NCBI GenBank assembly: GCA_043228905.1
Contig: JBHGNT010000021.1
Coordinates: forward strand, 3,286,001 to 3,350,000
Direction of reading: 5' to 3'
Source: Azolla caroliniana
Taxonomy: Eukaryota > Polypodiophyta
DNA length: 64,000 nt
The first letter of the stretch is position 1; each line of letters starts with the position of its first letter. Position numbers and translations under genes: made by a program. The notes beneath the pieces are model-generated. The model was given only the letters and a program-made list of their open reading frames with translations, ran no database searches and was not told the DNA's origin. This document shows positions 39,350 to 51,900 of this stretch, piece by piece.

Positions 39350-40443
39350 ATCATTAAACCATGAATTGACGTGTGAATATGAAATATTCTAGCAAGACAT
39401 ATGTAACTATAGTGTACACAAATCTCTCTCAAACCTACACACAACGAAATACAAGGATGGAATTTAATGCCAAAGATGTAAAACCAACTAATTTACAAAA
39501 ACACAATAAGCTATTATTTTAGATTTGCAACATCAGAATATATGCTAGACTCACTTAAATATTCACCCAGAGTACACCGTAACCAATGGTAAGGTTAGAT
39601 GGTCGTTCATCCATCCAAGGCCTACAAAAACGTCGCAACTTACAAGACATGCTTTCAAACTTTTACCTGTCACCTTGGTGGGAATGAATCATTGGTGGTA
39701 GCATTTGTTGTGTCATAGACTGGTAGTGTTGTAAAGTACTCGTGACCCGTCCAAAAAAGACACATTATATGCCACAATTAATATGGTATATGCATAATTA
39801 TAAGCTACAATGTAGGTTCCTACTTGTAGCAACAAATAATAAGAATGATTTTCATGATTTAGATAACAATGGCCCATCCGAAATATATGTGATAGGTACT
39901 AAACAGTCTATTCTTTCATGACTCTTAAGTCCCAACTCCTAACTCCGTAATGCTACTATCACTAAGCTACACTAATTTGCATAAGTATAAATGCATTTTA
40001 TGCATAAAATTTCATGAAAAAGGCGCTTAGATTGAAAGGATATGTGACTTGTTAACATTGAAGGCTTCATGACATTTTGGGTCCAATTATGAAGGTGGTG
40101 GAAATGAAAATGCATATAATGTATGACATGGCAAATATTCATGTGACGTTGAGTATTGCACTATGTATGTGATAAGTTCAATGATGATTTCGATATATTT
40201 TGAAGTTGCTAAGTTTTTTTTGTCCAAATGTACTATGATAAAGATTTCAGCAAATTAAAAGCATTCACAAGGGAGTGTTTACAAAGTGACTTGTGATGAT
40301 TGTGGGAAGTATTCACATGCATTGATTAATCAAGAAGGATGTAAGGGAGAAATAGGATCCTCTACTATGAGAATGAAAAATTGTTTTAGAGATAAACAAA
40401 TGCATGAGTCTAGGAAAGATTGTTGCAATTGTTATAAATGGAG
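39350..40443. other. AT-rich DNA between the solo LTR and gypsy-1
   Basis: No gene or clear repeat seen. Confidence 0.5.
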
Positions 40444-40898
40444 TGTTAGAGCTAAATCCTAATGTAAGCAAGAGATAAGGAAATAATGAATAAAAATATA
40501 AGAGACGAGAGAGAAAGAAGGGCGTCGATCCACCCGACCACCCCCGAGTGAAGGGATCGAGATGGACTCGAGCCTCGATCGGCGTCCCATATCACCATTG
40601 TGGCGTCGAGTTGTACCTGGTACTGGTACGCTCGCTACAAGAGTTGATCCACCACAAGGACAAAGTCTTGACGTAGTCGATCATGTGTCAAATGAGGGTA
40701 GCTAGGTCTCATATTTATAGTCAGACCTAAGGCCCCCATGCAAGTTCACACTTGGCCTTAATGGGTTGTCTCAATCCCAAGTATTAAAAGTAATCCTTCC
40801 ATTCTGACACTATCGTTTAACCTTCACACTTTATCTACATGTATAGAATACTATGGTATAATTTTACCGCGGGATATTATATGGTCATGCCCGCAACA
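40444..40898 (-). repeat. Gypsy-1 3' LTR, core copy
   Basis: On the minus strand it reads TGTTGCGGGCATG...TTAGCTCTAACA, a 455-bp LTR with TGTT/AACA tips. It is directly preceded by AGTA and a G13 tract, i.e. a polypurine tract. The five extra partial copies to its right repeat the tract plus the first part of U3. Confidence 0.8.
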
Positions 40899-42124
40899 TA
40901 CTCCCCCCCCCCCCCATGAGGGTAGCTAGGTCTCATATTTATAGTCAGACCTAAGGCCCCCATGCAAGTTCACACTTGGCCTTAATGGGTTGTCTCAATC
41001 CCAAGTATTAAAAGTAATCCTTCCATTCTGACACTATCGTTTAACCTTCACACTTTATCTACATGTATAGAATACTATGGTATAATTTTACCGCGGGATA
41101 TTATATGGTCATGCCCGCAACATACTCCCCCCCCCCCCCATGAGGGTAGCTAGGTCTCATATTTATAGTCAGACCTAAGGCCCCCATGCAAGTTCACACT
41201 TGGCCTTAATGGGTTGTCTCAATCCCAAGTATTAAAAGTAATCCTTCCATTCTGACACTATCGTTTAACCTTCACACTTTATCTACATGTATAGAATACT
41301 ATGGTATAATTTTACCGCGGGATATTATATGGTCATGCCCGCAACATACTCCCCCCCCCCCCCCCCCCCCATGAGGGTAGCTAGGTCAAATGAGGGTGAG
41401 GGTAGCTAGGTCTCATATTTATAGTCAGACCTAAGGCCCCCATGCAAGTTCACACTTGGCCTTAATGGGTTGTCTCAATCCCAAGTATTAAAAGTAATCC
41501 TTCCATTCTGACACTATCGTTTAACCTTCACACTTTATCTACATGTATAGAATACTATGGTATAATTTTACCGCGGGATATTATATGGTCATGCCCGCAA
41601 CATACTCCCCCCCCCCCCCCCCCCCCCATGAGGGTAGCTAGGTCAAATGAGGGTGAGGGTAGCTAGGTCTCATATTTATAGTCAGACCTAAGGCCCCCAT
41701 GCAAGTTCACACTTGGCCTTAATGGGTTGTCTCAATCCCAAGTATTAAAAGTAATCCTTCCATTCTGACACTATCGTTTAACCTTCACACTTTATCTACA
41801 TGTATAGAATACTATGGTATAATTTTACTGCGGGATATTATATGGTCATGCCCGCAACATACTCCCCCCCCCCCATGAGGGTAGCTAGGTCAAATGAGGG
41901 TGAGGGTAGCTAGGTCTCATATTTATAGTCAGACCTAAGGCCCCCATGCAAGTTCACACTTGGCCTTAATGGGTTGTCTCAATCCCAAGTATTAAAAGTA
42001 ATCCTTCCATTCTGACACTATCGTTTAACCTTCACACTTTATCTACATGTATAGAATACTATGGTATAATTTTACCGCGGGATATTATATGGTCATGCCC
42101 GCAACATACTCCCCCCCCCCCCCC
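40692..42124 (-). repeat. Six-copy tandem array of polypurine tract plus start of U3
   Basis: Units start ATGAGGGTAGCTAGGTC on the plus strand at 40692, 40916, 41140, 41371, 41628 and 41875 (periods 224, 224, 231, 257, 247). Each ends GCAACATACT and a C run of 13, 13, 20, 21, 11 and 14. On the element's strand each unit is therefore G-tract, AGTA, then about 200 bp from the LTR start. Units 4-6 carry an extra 19-26 bp around ATGAGGGTAGCTAGGTCAA. Units are almost identical; one shows ACTGCGG in place of ACCGCGG near 41828. Confidence 0.92.
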
Positions 42125-42125
42125 T

Positions 42126-45100
42126 TAAAACATTACACTCTTGCAATGAAAAGTAAGGGAAGTTAGTTCTAAGAGTATTTTGTCGTTCCCATTTGGCATC
42201 TCTTGTAGATTTAACCATCTATTTAATTTTAAATTCTCAGATTATTTTAGAACGCAAATTTTTCGTTTTAACATTGAGAATTCTTTATGGTACATGTGGT
42301 TTAGAAGCTAATTCTTCAGAAGTAACCAGAGTTTTAGTTGTGACTATATTGTCGTTAGAACCAATAAGTTCTTTTAGACGACTTACATGAAAAACTGGAT
42401 GAATTCCAACGCCATCAGGAAGAGCAAGACGATAGGCTGATGAGCCAATGCGTTTGAGGATTGTAAAAGGTCCACAACAACGTGGGGCTAACTTAGCGCA
42501 CATACCCGTCGACAATGTCTTCGAATTGTGAGGTACATGTAAAAATACCTTCTGTCCAGGGTTGAATACATGGGGTTGCCTATTATTATCAACATAAAAA
42601 CACGCTTTACCTTGAGCTGTTTTTATATTATCTCGTGCAATATGCAACATATCTTGCATATCCCGAAGAAAGTTTTGTGTAATTTGCAATTCATCATGAT
42701 GTATATTATCATCAATCAGGGCTTGTGGTTGAAAACCATACATCAACATAAAAGGACTATATCCCGTCGATGTATGCTTGGAGATGTTATAAGCAAACTC
42801 CAAAATTGGGAGATAACGTTGCCATTTTGTTGGTTTTGCACCAACGTATGCTCAAAGCATGTCCTCAATAATTTGATTTACTCGTTCTGTCTATCCATCG
42901 GATTGAGGATGATCTGTGGAGCTCATGCTCAATGTAGTTTCTAACTTCTTAAAGACTTGCATCCAGAAGTTGTTAGTAAACTTTGGATCTCGATCACTCA
43001 CGATATCCATTGATAACCCATAAAAACAAAATAACTCATCAACGAATTGGTACGCCAATTCAGGAGCTGTTATCATGGTTTTAGTACCAATAAATCTGGC
43101 CATTTTAGTTAGTCTATAAACCACAACCCAAATGGCATCATGGCCTTTTTGGGCGCGAGGTACGCTAACAATAAAAATCCATGGATATACTTTCCCTCTT
43201 ATTGTTGGGAATTTCCAAGGGATGTAAAAATCCAACGGCTTTAAGTCGCTCGACTTTGTTAACCTAACACTGGTGACATTTAGTCATATAGTTATGTATG
43301 TTAGGACGAATCTTAGGCCAGTAGAATTGAGTGGAGATGAGAACAACTGTGCGATGTATTCCAGGGTGCCCTGATGAGGGTGCATCATGGCATTAAAAAA
43401 TAATTCTCTTTTTGACCTAAGGCAAATCTAGGACACAAACCTTCCCATTACGATAGAGTACACCGTTAGCAATGTGAAAGGATTCCTTTGAGGATGTGGT
43501 GATGTCTGTTCTAGACTCAACTCTTGCCCAATACTTTCCAAAATAACTTTCATCAGAACACTTTCGTCGAAGGTGATCATAAAGATCTAATGCTATTTCA
43601 GAAAAGCTAAGCATGTTAACTTCACGGATGCGACTCAATGCATCAGTGACAATGTTCATGCAACCTTTACGATATTGTATGGAAAAATCAAAGTCCTAGA
43701 TGAGAGTGCCTTACACCCTTTGAGGTCTTGTTGGTCACAAAAATATTTCAAGGACTCGTAGTTTGTAGTTACCACAAAATGATTTCCATAAAGATAATGG
43801 CGACATGACTTTAACGCATGGATAACTGCAAATAATTCCTTTTCTTGCACGGTATACTGACACTTAGCAGAATCAAGTTTCTTACTCTCAAATGCTACTG
43901 GTTTACCATCTTGATAGAAGACGACACCTATAGCATAATCACTTGTGTCGGTTTCAACCTAAAAAGGTTTTGAAGGATTTGGTAAAAGGAGTAAAGATGA
44001 GGTCTAGTGTAACATTCCGTACGATAGATTTTGTAGACTTACGCGTTTGAACTTTTAGAAGATCAGTAAACAATGTCGTCAATTGGGAATAATTACGAAG
44101 AGATTTTCGCAAAAACTCGACAAACCCAAGGAATGATCGAACTTCTCGAATATTCCGAAGAGTGGGCCAAAGTTTGACTTTCTTGATGCGAGAAAGATCA
44201 ATTTAACTCCTTGTTTGTTTATGAGATGTCCAAGATAAGTAATTGATTTCTTGAAGAACACGCATTTTGAGATCTTCGCATAAAATTGTTTGTCGTGCAA
44301 TGTTTGTAAAACAAAGCGGGCATGCTTAGCATGTTATTCTATGTATGGCTATAAACTAGAACATCATTTGGCAAGAAAAAAACGACAAATTCTCCAAGTT
44401 GTTCTCGGAAAATGTCATTCATTTCTTGTTGAAATGTGACCAGAGCATTGGTCAAACCGAAAGGCATGACCAAAAACTCGTAATGGCCATAATGCGTACA
44501 AAATACCGTTTGAAGAATATCTTCCTCACTTATACGAATTTGATGGTAGCCTGTACGAAGATCAAGTTGTGTAAAATATCGAGCTCCTTGGTGACGGTCA
44601 ATCGGATCGTCAACCCGGGGCAATGGAATCTATGAATTCTTGATCGTCACTTTATTCAACCATCAGTAATTAATACACATACGCCATGTGCCCTCTTTCT
44701 TTTTTACTAAGAGAACAGGTGCACCCCATGGAGATTTACTATAACGTATATAACCCATTCGTAAATAGTCCTTGAGTTGCTTAGATACCTCGTCCTCTTT
44801 GGATTGACTTAAGCGATACAAAGCTATACTTATTGGTGCAATGCTAGGTACAATATCTATGCGATGGTCTATATTACGTTTAGGAGGTAACCCATCATCG
44901 AGTTGTTGTTCAAAATATGATAAATGATCTGAGACACTATCGATATTATAAACGTGAATGTTGAGATCAAGTACACAATAAAATAAAGAAGAACAAGACA
45001 ACTCAGATATTGATGGAGAGGAAACAATCGAAATAGATTGTTGTTTTACACATTGAATAAAATGAGTACAATCTCTTAGTACAAAGGTAATGGAATGGTG

Positions 45101-46225
45101 AACTTAATCAATAGATAAAGAAGAGTTTTAATTATAAAACCAAGGATAACCCAATATTACATCAACGGTATAAAGATTCATTACATGGAAGTCTACTTCC
45201 TTTATATAAGTATAAATAGAAATGCTTAATGAATGAATCGCCCCGTTGATGTATTGTACTCTTCCGTCAGTCAAGTGCACCTTATAGGTGCGATCACTTA
45301 TGGTGGGTTGGATTCCCCATATTTGAACCAAACGATCATTCACATAATTGTGTGAGCTTGCTGAATCAAATAAAAATTGTACGGGAGATCCATTGATATA
45401 CCCATTTGCACGTAGTAAATTATTGGGTCCCAATACATAGTGAGGGAAAGAACATTTACAACTACTTAAATGATGTGTATAGACCTCAAGGATATCAGGA
45501 ATCTGACGTTTATGGTCTGCAACTTTGGTTTTGTTGTCGTGCTCTTTTCGTTGGAGCTTTCGACATTGCTCTTTCGTATGACCCTTCTTTTTGTAGAACA
45601 CACAAAAAGGATTTTGTCACTTACAATCGGGATCCATGAATTTGTTGCGTGTCTTGCGTTTCCCAACGAATTGTGACTGCTTAGTCCCAAGCGCTTTGGG
45701 TTTGTTATGGTCCTTCTTCGAAGTGCGTTGATAATGAAGAACTATTTCAACAACCTCTTTGAAGGATTTGGGATCCTTATTGTGCACTATCAAGTGATAG
45801 TCCGAATTGGGGATGCCATTGACAAAACAAGTTATCCCAAAGTGCGAAGCCCCCTAGTCCTCGACCGACATATGCAATCTTCGTATTATCTAGATTGGGA
45901 TAAAGCTCAAAATGAGACTCCATCAGCCCAGCCACATGCAGATTGCTTCTTCGGTTCTTTCCTTTTTTTCTCTTATAAATGGTTTTATGAAAAAAGATGG
46001 TTCACCTTGATCCTCATCAGGTCTATTAGTATCACGTTGCATACTAATGACACGTGCCTCGAGAGCACTATTAGATTGCCGAAGTTCAGAAATCTCGTGC
46101 AAGGTAGAATTAAGGAAATCTTGTATTTGTAAAAAATATGACTCAATGGGGATTGGCCTACTATGAGGATTTCCTTGAATTCCTTCTTCTTGGGTAGATG
46201 CCATTGGGTTGTTATTATGAGCCAT
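42126..46225 (-). pseudogene. Gypsy-1 gag-pol remnants
   Basis: Gag fragment with predicted start at 46225; zinc knuckle about 45601-45555 with its second Cys replaced by Tyr; protease at about 45360 with DSAS in place of the usual D-S/T-G. RT pieces span 45001-44079, with the catalytic FxDD-type site reading PND. RNase H lies at about 43850-43656, the integrase zinc finger (KCHQC) near 43265, the integrase core at 43235-42891, and the C-terminal part with HPVFHVSRLK at 42803-42285. A degenerate chromodomain-like tail (DAKWERQNTLRTNFP) reaches the PPT. Many stops and frameshifts separate the pieces. The element cannot make active enzymes. Confidence 0.88.
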
Positions 46226-46353
46226 TGTTTCGTTATAACGTGTAGCGAAATCAAGGTGACCAAGGGGAATAACAAAAAAGAATTTGTTTAAAGGATGGTG
46301 ACTATGCCTTTCTCATAAACAATGTGAGGACAACCACTAAGTTCCTTTCCTCG

Positions 46354-46745
46354 TGTAAAGAATCGGGTATGATTCTTGTGTAGCGGAATAGATGTGTGTT
46401 ATGTGCGTATGTGCGTATGTGTGTGTGAGAGAGAGAGAGACACACACACACACAGAGTATACACAAGGTAGATTGTATTAACAAAGGAGAAAGACTCAAC
46501 ATGTTATACAAGGTGGGAGGAGGGTGCTTTATGTAGTCACCCTCTCTCTTCATTAACTACAAGACTCATGGAGCATGGAGAATGTGAAAGCTCATAAGTC
46601 ATGTGTCATAGAATATGATTCTATGACTCATACTAAATGCTAGAATACAAAGTGGTGACATAATGGTGACTCTTGACTGTTGGAGTGTCAATCCACTCTC
46701 AAGGTGAGTTCACACACTAGACCAAGTTGAGCTTGATTCTCAACA
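46354..46745 (-). repeat. Copia-1 3' LTR (392 bp)
   Basis: Matches the 5' LTR apart from a changed simple-repeat patch ((GA)n(CA)n near 46430-46453), a 14-bp segment absent from the 5' LTR, and roughly nine substitutions in about 300 compared bases. Adjacent PPT (TTGAGGGGGCG on the minus strand) is at 46746-46756. Confidence 0.92.
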
Positions 46746-47353
46746 CGCCCCCTCAAGGTCAAGTCGGGTCGGTTTCAGATGGTATCCGAAGTCCGCTTCG
46801 ACTCGCGTTCCGGAGTCCACGTTGTCGTGAAAATCCGTCACTATGTGCGGATCGTGAGGCGGAACCGCCGGGGTTCTGGACTAGAAGGATTTAGTGCAAC
46901 ACGTACAACACAAGCAAGTTTTAAGCATAAGACAAGTGGGAGAGAGAAATCATTTCTTTATTGCAAAAGAAAATCGATTCTTTATAAATTCAGAATCGTG
47001 TTAGGTGACATAATGGTGACTCTTGACTGTTGGAGTGTCAATCCACTCTCAAGGTGAGTTCACACACTAGACCAAGTTGAGCTTGATTCTCAACACGCCC
47101 CCTCAAGGTCAAGTCGGGTCGGTTTCAGATGGTATCCGAAGTCCGCTTCGACTCGCGTTCCGGAGTCCACGTTGTCGTGAAAATCCGTCACTATGTGCGG
47201 ATCGTGAGGCGGAACCGCCGGGGTTCTGGACTAGAAGGATTTAGTGCAACACGTACAACACAAGCAAGTTTTAAGCATAAGACAAGTGGGAGAGAGAAAT
47301 CATTTCTTTATTGCAAAAGAAAATCGATTCTTTATAATTTCAGAATCGTGTTA
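46654..47353 (-). repeat. 350-bp tandem duplication covering U3 edge, PPT and upstream DNA of copia-1
   Basis: GGTGACATAATGGTGACTC starts both units, at 46654 and 47004. The units are almost identical (one AAATT/AATTT difference near 46987 and 47337). Each contains the first 92 bp of the LTR, the GAGGGGGCG tract, and about 250 bp of internal sequence, so the element has two adjacent PPT-LTR-start junctions. Confidence 0.92.
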
Positions 47354-48920
47354 TAATGGGTTGGGTATGGAAATGAGAGATTAGTTTTTCAAAGAAAGGA
47401 GCCAACAACCTTGCAAGGAGTGGTCTGATATGAATACGAGAGATAATTTTTTACCAGAAAGCTCAAGTAAACAAAGCTAAGAGTTTGATATCAATATGTG
47501 AGATAATTTTCTTCTCGAATCTGAGAGGGAAGAAGAAAGAAGGGGAAAAAAAGAAGAAGAAAAAAACTAGGAGGGAAAAAATGGGACATATATCGAGCTC
47601 CTCGTTGATCCTCCTCCCCAATGTTACTTTGCATGCCCACTTTTAGTCGGATGGCCTCTATTTTTAGTTGCATGGCCTCTGCTTTTTGTCGCATGCTTCC
47701 ATTTTTAGATGCATGCCTTAAACCCTAAACCCTAAACCCTAAACTTTTTGTTTAAACATTTGTTTAAGTATTCTCCTCTCTTAATCATAATCATTCTCTT
47801 CTCAACCATAACCCCTTTTCTTTAACCATAATCCCTCCCTTCTCTTTTAATCATAACCTTGCGTTAAGTGTTTGCCCAAGTGTTTTCTTATCTAAATATT
47901 TGTTTAAACATTCGTTTAAGTACTTTGTTTAGCAACCCCTTCCCCCTTAATCATAATCCCTTCTTAACCATAATCATTTTTTAATCTCAATATCTCTTTT
48001 CTATTTTTATTTTTATTTTTATTTTTTATAATAATCTTTCTTTTAAGTGTTTGCTTAAGCGTGTGTTTAAACAACTCCCGTTCATCTAAGCGTGTGGTCC
48101 CGTTTTAATAATACTCTATATTGGTGTTTTAATAGTACTTTATTGGTGTCTAATAACTTAAGTTATCCCAATGATCTTTAATATGTTCTAAAAACTTTGA
48201 TTAGGTTTAAATACTTTTGATAACTTCAACAAGCTACACTCCCCTAACCCCCACCCACGCCCTCACTTTTCTATTCTTCTAAAACTATATCACTACTTAT
48301 GTTTAGACATACAAATAAGATCTAAACTTGAGTCCACCCCAAACAACCCCCGATGAAGTGCCGCACACTTTAAGCAATCTTAAAAATGCGTGCATACTCC
48401 ACGCGGCCATTTAGACACGCGTACGCCCAAAGCGTGCACACCACATAGTGTAGCCCAAGTCACCTTGAACATCCTATGCTCCACACATTGATAAAATGAA
48501 TATGTTTTGGTTTCCCTTATATATTTTGGGTTCTAATGTTGTCCTATCTATGTGGGATATCTCACAATTTTGTCTTTTCTTTTCTTTTCTTCAAACTTCA
48601 CACTCACATAACTTGATACTTGTTTATCTGTTTTATGCGTAGTAAAATACGTTATGAAGCTCTTTAACATATCTATCTTTCCATATCCATATATTAAGCT
48701 AATCGTAAATAGTTATTTTACTAGTTTTCATATCGTGTGTGAAAAACCACATGATAGCGTCGACTCGCATTTATGCGGAGTTGCAGAATTCGTCCTCCGG
48801 CTTGCGTTGTGCGTAGTTGCGAAGTCTGCGCTTCGGCTTGCATCTTTCTTTGCGGTTTTGCACGGTAGATGGGCTTTGTTGCGCGGTTGCGTAATCCACG
48901 CGTTATTGCGTAATGTCTTC
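47354..48920. other. Non-coding internal segment of copia-1
   Basis: About 1.6 kb between the polyprotein remnant and the duplicated 3' edge. It holds a degenerate short tandem repeat around 47638-47718 (units near TTTTTAG-T-GCATGGCCTCT) and a telomere-type (AAACCCT)3 run at 47719-47744. Low-complexity TTAATCATAAYC segments lie at 47780-48000. No coding content seen. Confidence 0.6.
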
Positions 48921-51900
48921 AATACCCCCCCTCAAGCTTGGCAGGTCAAGGATCATCAATCTGAGATCGGTCATGACTTGCCACAGCTTGTCGGCTCCTA
49001 AGGCTTTAGTGAAGATGTCGGCCGTTTGAAGATTTGTGCTAATGTGTTGTAGGTCGACATCGCCAGCTAGAACGCGCTCTCGGATGAAGTGATAGTGCAC
49101 TTCGATGTGCTTTGTCCGCACGGGAACACCGGGTTCCGAGCCAGATAGATACTGCTCATGTTGTCGTAGTAAAGGGAAGTCGGATCCTTGATGGGTACGC
49201 CTAGATCCTTCAAAATCCTCTTGAGCCATACAGCTTCACACGCAGCTACGACTGCACCCCTGTATTCTGCCTCCGTACTCGAAAGAGCGACGGTAGGCTG
49301 CTTCTTGCTACTCCAGGATATTGCTCTGCTGCCGAGGGAGAAAACAAATCCGGAGGTTGATCTTCTATCGTCTTTGTAGCCGGCCCAATCGGCGTATGTG
49401 TACCCCTCGAGTCATATTGGCATCGCGGTCTTGTATAGTATGCCGTAATCCATTGTGCCGCTCACGTATCGTAGAACTCGCTTAGCGCAATCCAAGTGAG
49501 TATCACGCGGTGTTTGCATGAATTGACCTAGGAGACCGACCAGATAACTGAGATCGGGTCGAGTGATCGTGAGGTAGATGAGACTCTCGATGAGTTGCTG
49601 ATATTGAGTTGGCTCACATGCTTTGGTGCCAGAGTTTGCATCTAGTTGGAGATTACGATCGAGCGGGGTTGCCACGGATTTGCACTCAGCCATCCCGAAC
49701 TTGTATAGCAAGTTGAGGATGTAGTGCCGTTGAGAGATCATGATTCCGGTCGGACTCCGAATTACCTCGATGCCGAGGAAGTAGTGGAGTTCCATCATGT
49801 CCGTCATCTCGAACTTGTCGGAAAGGAGGGATTTTACCTTATTGATTTCGACGAGATGCTTACCTCCAATGACTAGGTCATCCACATATAAGATGATGAC
49901 GATCAGACTTGCAGAATCGCTTCGTATGTAGAGGGAGTTGTCCGATTTTGACATACGGAAGCCGATTTGATGAAGATATTGCGTTATCTTCGAATGCCAA
50001 GCACGCGGTGCTTGCTTGAGGCCGTAGAGTGACTTCTTGAGTCGGCATACAACTTTTGGATGGGTGCTCGAGTTGAAGCCGGGTGGTTGTATCATGTACA
50101 CCTCCTCTTCTAATTCGCCTTGTAGAAATGCGTTCTTGATATCCACTTGATGGAGGTGCCACCCTTTCGCCACAACAAGCACAATTACAGTCCGTACCGT
50201 CATCATCTTTGCCATCGGGGCAAAGGTCTCCTCGTAGTCAACTCCGTGCATTTGGGCGTAGCCTTTCGCTATGAGTCGCGCTTTGTAGCGGTTGACGGAT
50301 TTGTCGGCGTTGTACTTCACTTTGTAAATCCATCTGCATCCGATCGCCTTTTTGTGTGGTGAGGTGGGAATGAGATCCCACGTCTCATTCTTGCGTAGTG
50401 CCTCCATCTCCTCGTTCATGGCTTCGATCCATCGCGGATCCTTGGCTGCTTCGGAAAATGTTTCTGGCTCGCGTACTGTCGCCACTTTCATCATAAAGGC
50501 ATAGTGATATGCCATGTAGTCGTTGTTGCCGAATCGGCTGACCGAATTCTTTTCACGGGTGGAGCGACAAAGCTTTTCATTCGCAGAGATGAGGGCTTTC
50601 TTAGCTCCGATTGGTACCTCGAAACCGCCGAACTCATTGTCAAGTGAGTGAGTTGACTCATCGTCGTCGAAGTGATCGTTTGCGTATTCCACCATTTTCG
50701 ACTTGCCTTTGTCCATCTTTGGGCTAGGCCGTGATGTGCTTTGATCGCTCAAAGGCTCTTGTGGTCCGCTCAGTCGGGTTGTGATCGGACTTTCTTCGAA
50801 CATGCGCGTAAGGCGATCTTCATCCTGTATCTCTTGTTTGGCGGATTCCAGGTCGAGAGGAGTCGGAGTTGTCTCTGGCACTTGTACCCCTTTTGCTGTA
50901 GTGAGTATCCTACGAGGATACATTTCTCTGACTTTGGGTCAAGCTTTTGACGCTTCTCGTCGGGGATGTGCACGTACGCTATCGCGTCAAATATCCGGGT
51001 GTGCGATAAATCCGGCTTCTTTCCGAAGTATTTTTCGTGCGGAGTGACCTCGTGCACGCCGGATGTTGTGCATTGGTTCATTAGGTAGATGGCCGTATTT
51101 GCAGCTTCGGCCCAATATTACTTGGGCATATGCTTCTCGTTCATCATGGCCCGTGCTACTTCGAGGATGTGCCGATTTTTGCGCTCGGCTACTCCGTTTT
51201 GTTGCGGAGTGTGTCGGCAAGTGAATTCTCGTCGAATTCCTTCCTTTCGGAGATACGCCTTGAAATCGTCCGAGAAGTACTCCTTGCCGCCATCCGATCG
51301 AAGACAACGTACATGTCGGCCCGTGGCTTTCTCGACTTCATTCTTGAATGTTTGGAAGTGTCCGAACACTTCGCTCTTTTGCCGCATCAGGTAGATCCAA
51401 GTGTGCCTAGAGAAGTCGTCGATGAAGAGCACGTAATATCGGCATCCGCCAAATGTAGTCGTCTGCGCTGGTCCCCATACGTCGGAATGGACTACGTCGA
51501 GTAGACCTTTGCTCACGTTCCGCTCTTTTGGGAATGGGTGGTCGTGTTGCTTGCCGAATTGGCACGCTTCGCATATACCTTCAATCTCTTTCTCTTTGAA
51601 TGTCGAGAGTCCGATGACGACTCCTTTTGATTTCATTGCTTTGAGTTTGTTGAGATTGATGTGGCCGATTCGCTTGTGCCATAGCTCTATGTTGGAGTCG
51701 GCTTTCATGCTTTTCGCAAACATGGCGGATTTCATCTCGCGTGAATCGAGAATGAACATCCGGCCCTCTCTTCTTCTGCGTGCGATGATTCGGCCTTCTT
51801 TTTCGATGAAGCACCCTTCTTGGTCGAATCGTACTTGCATCCCTTACTCAACCATTTGGCCGACCGAGACCAAATTCTTCGTGATGGTGGGAACATGCAA

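Larger units (their letters stand above)
40444..46353 (-). mobile_element. Gypsy-1: decayed Ty3/gypsy chromovirus-like element, 3' side
   Basis: Order on the minus strand is gag, protease, RT, RNase H, integrase, degenerate chromodomain, PPT, 3' LTR, which is the Ty3/gypsy order. The 3' LTR runs down to 40444 with TG...CA tips. The leader is interrupted at 46353 by copia-1 and resumes at 53212; no primer site or 5' LTR was found beyond that, so the 5' end is lost or replaced by gypsy-2. Left flank TGGAG (40439-40443) is the candidate target site but cannot be matched. Confidence 0.85.

Noticed and set aside
40692-42124. CRISPR-like or ordinary satellite array
   Set aside because: Units are contiguous without unique spacers, and each matches the gypsy-1 LTR start plus PPT, so the array is derived from the retroelement edge.
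46779-47356. Two identical short frames starting MVSEVRFDSRSG
   Set aside because: They are produced by the 350-bp tandem duplication in copia-1 and fall in its non-coding 3' region.
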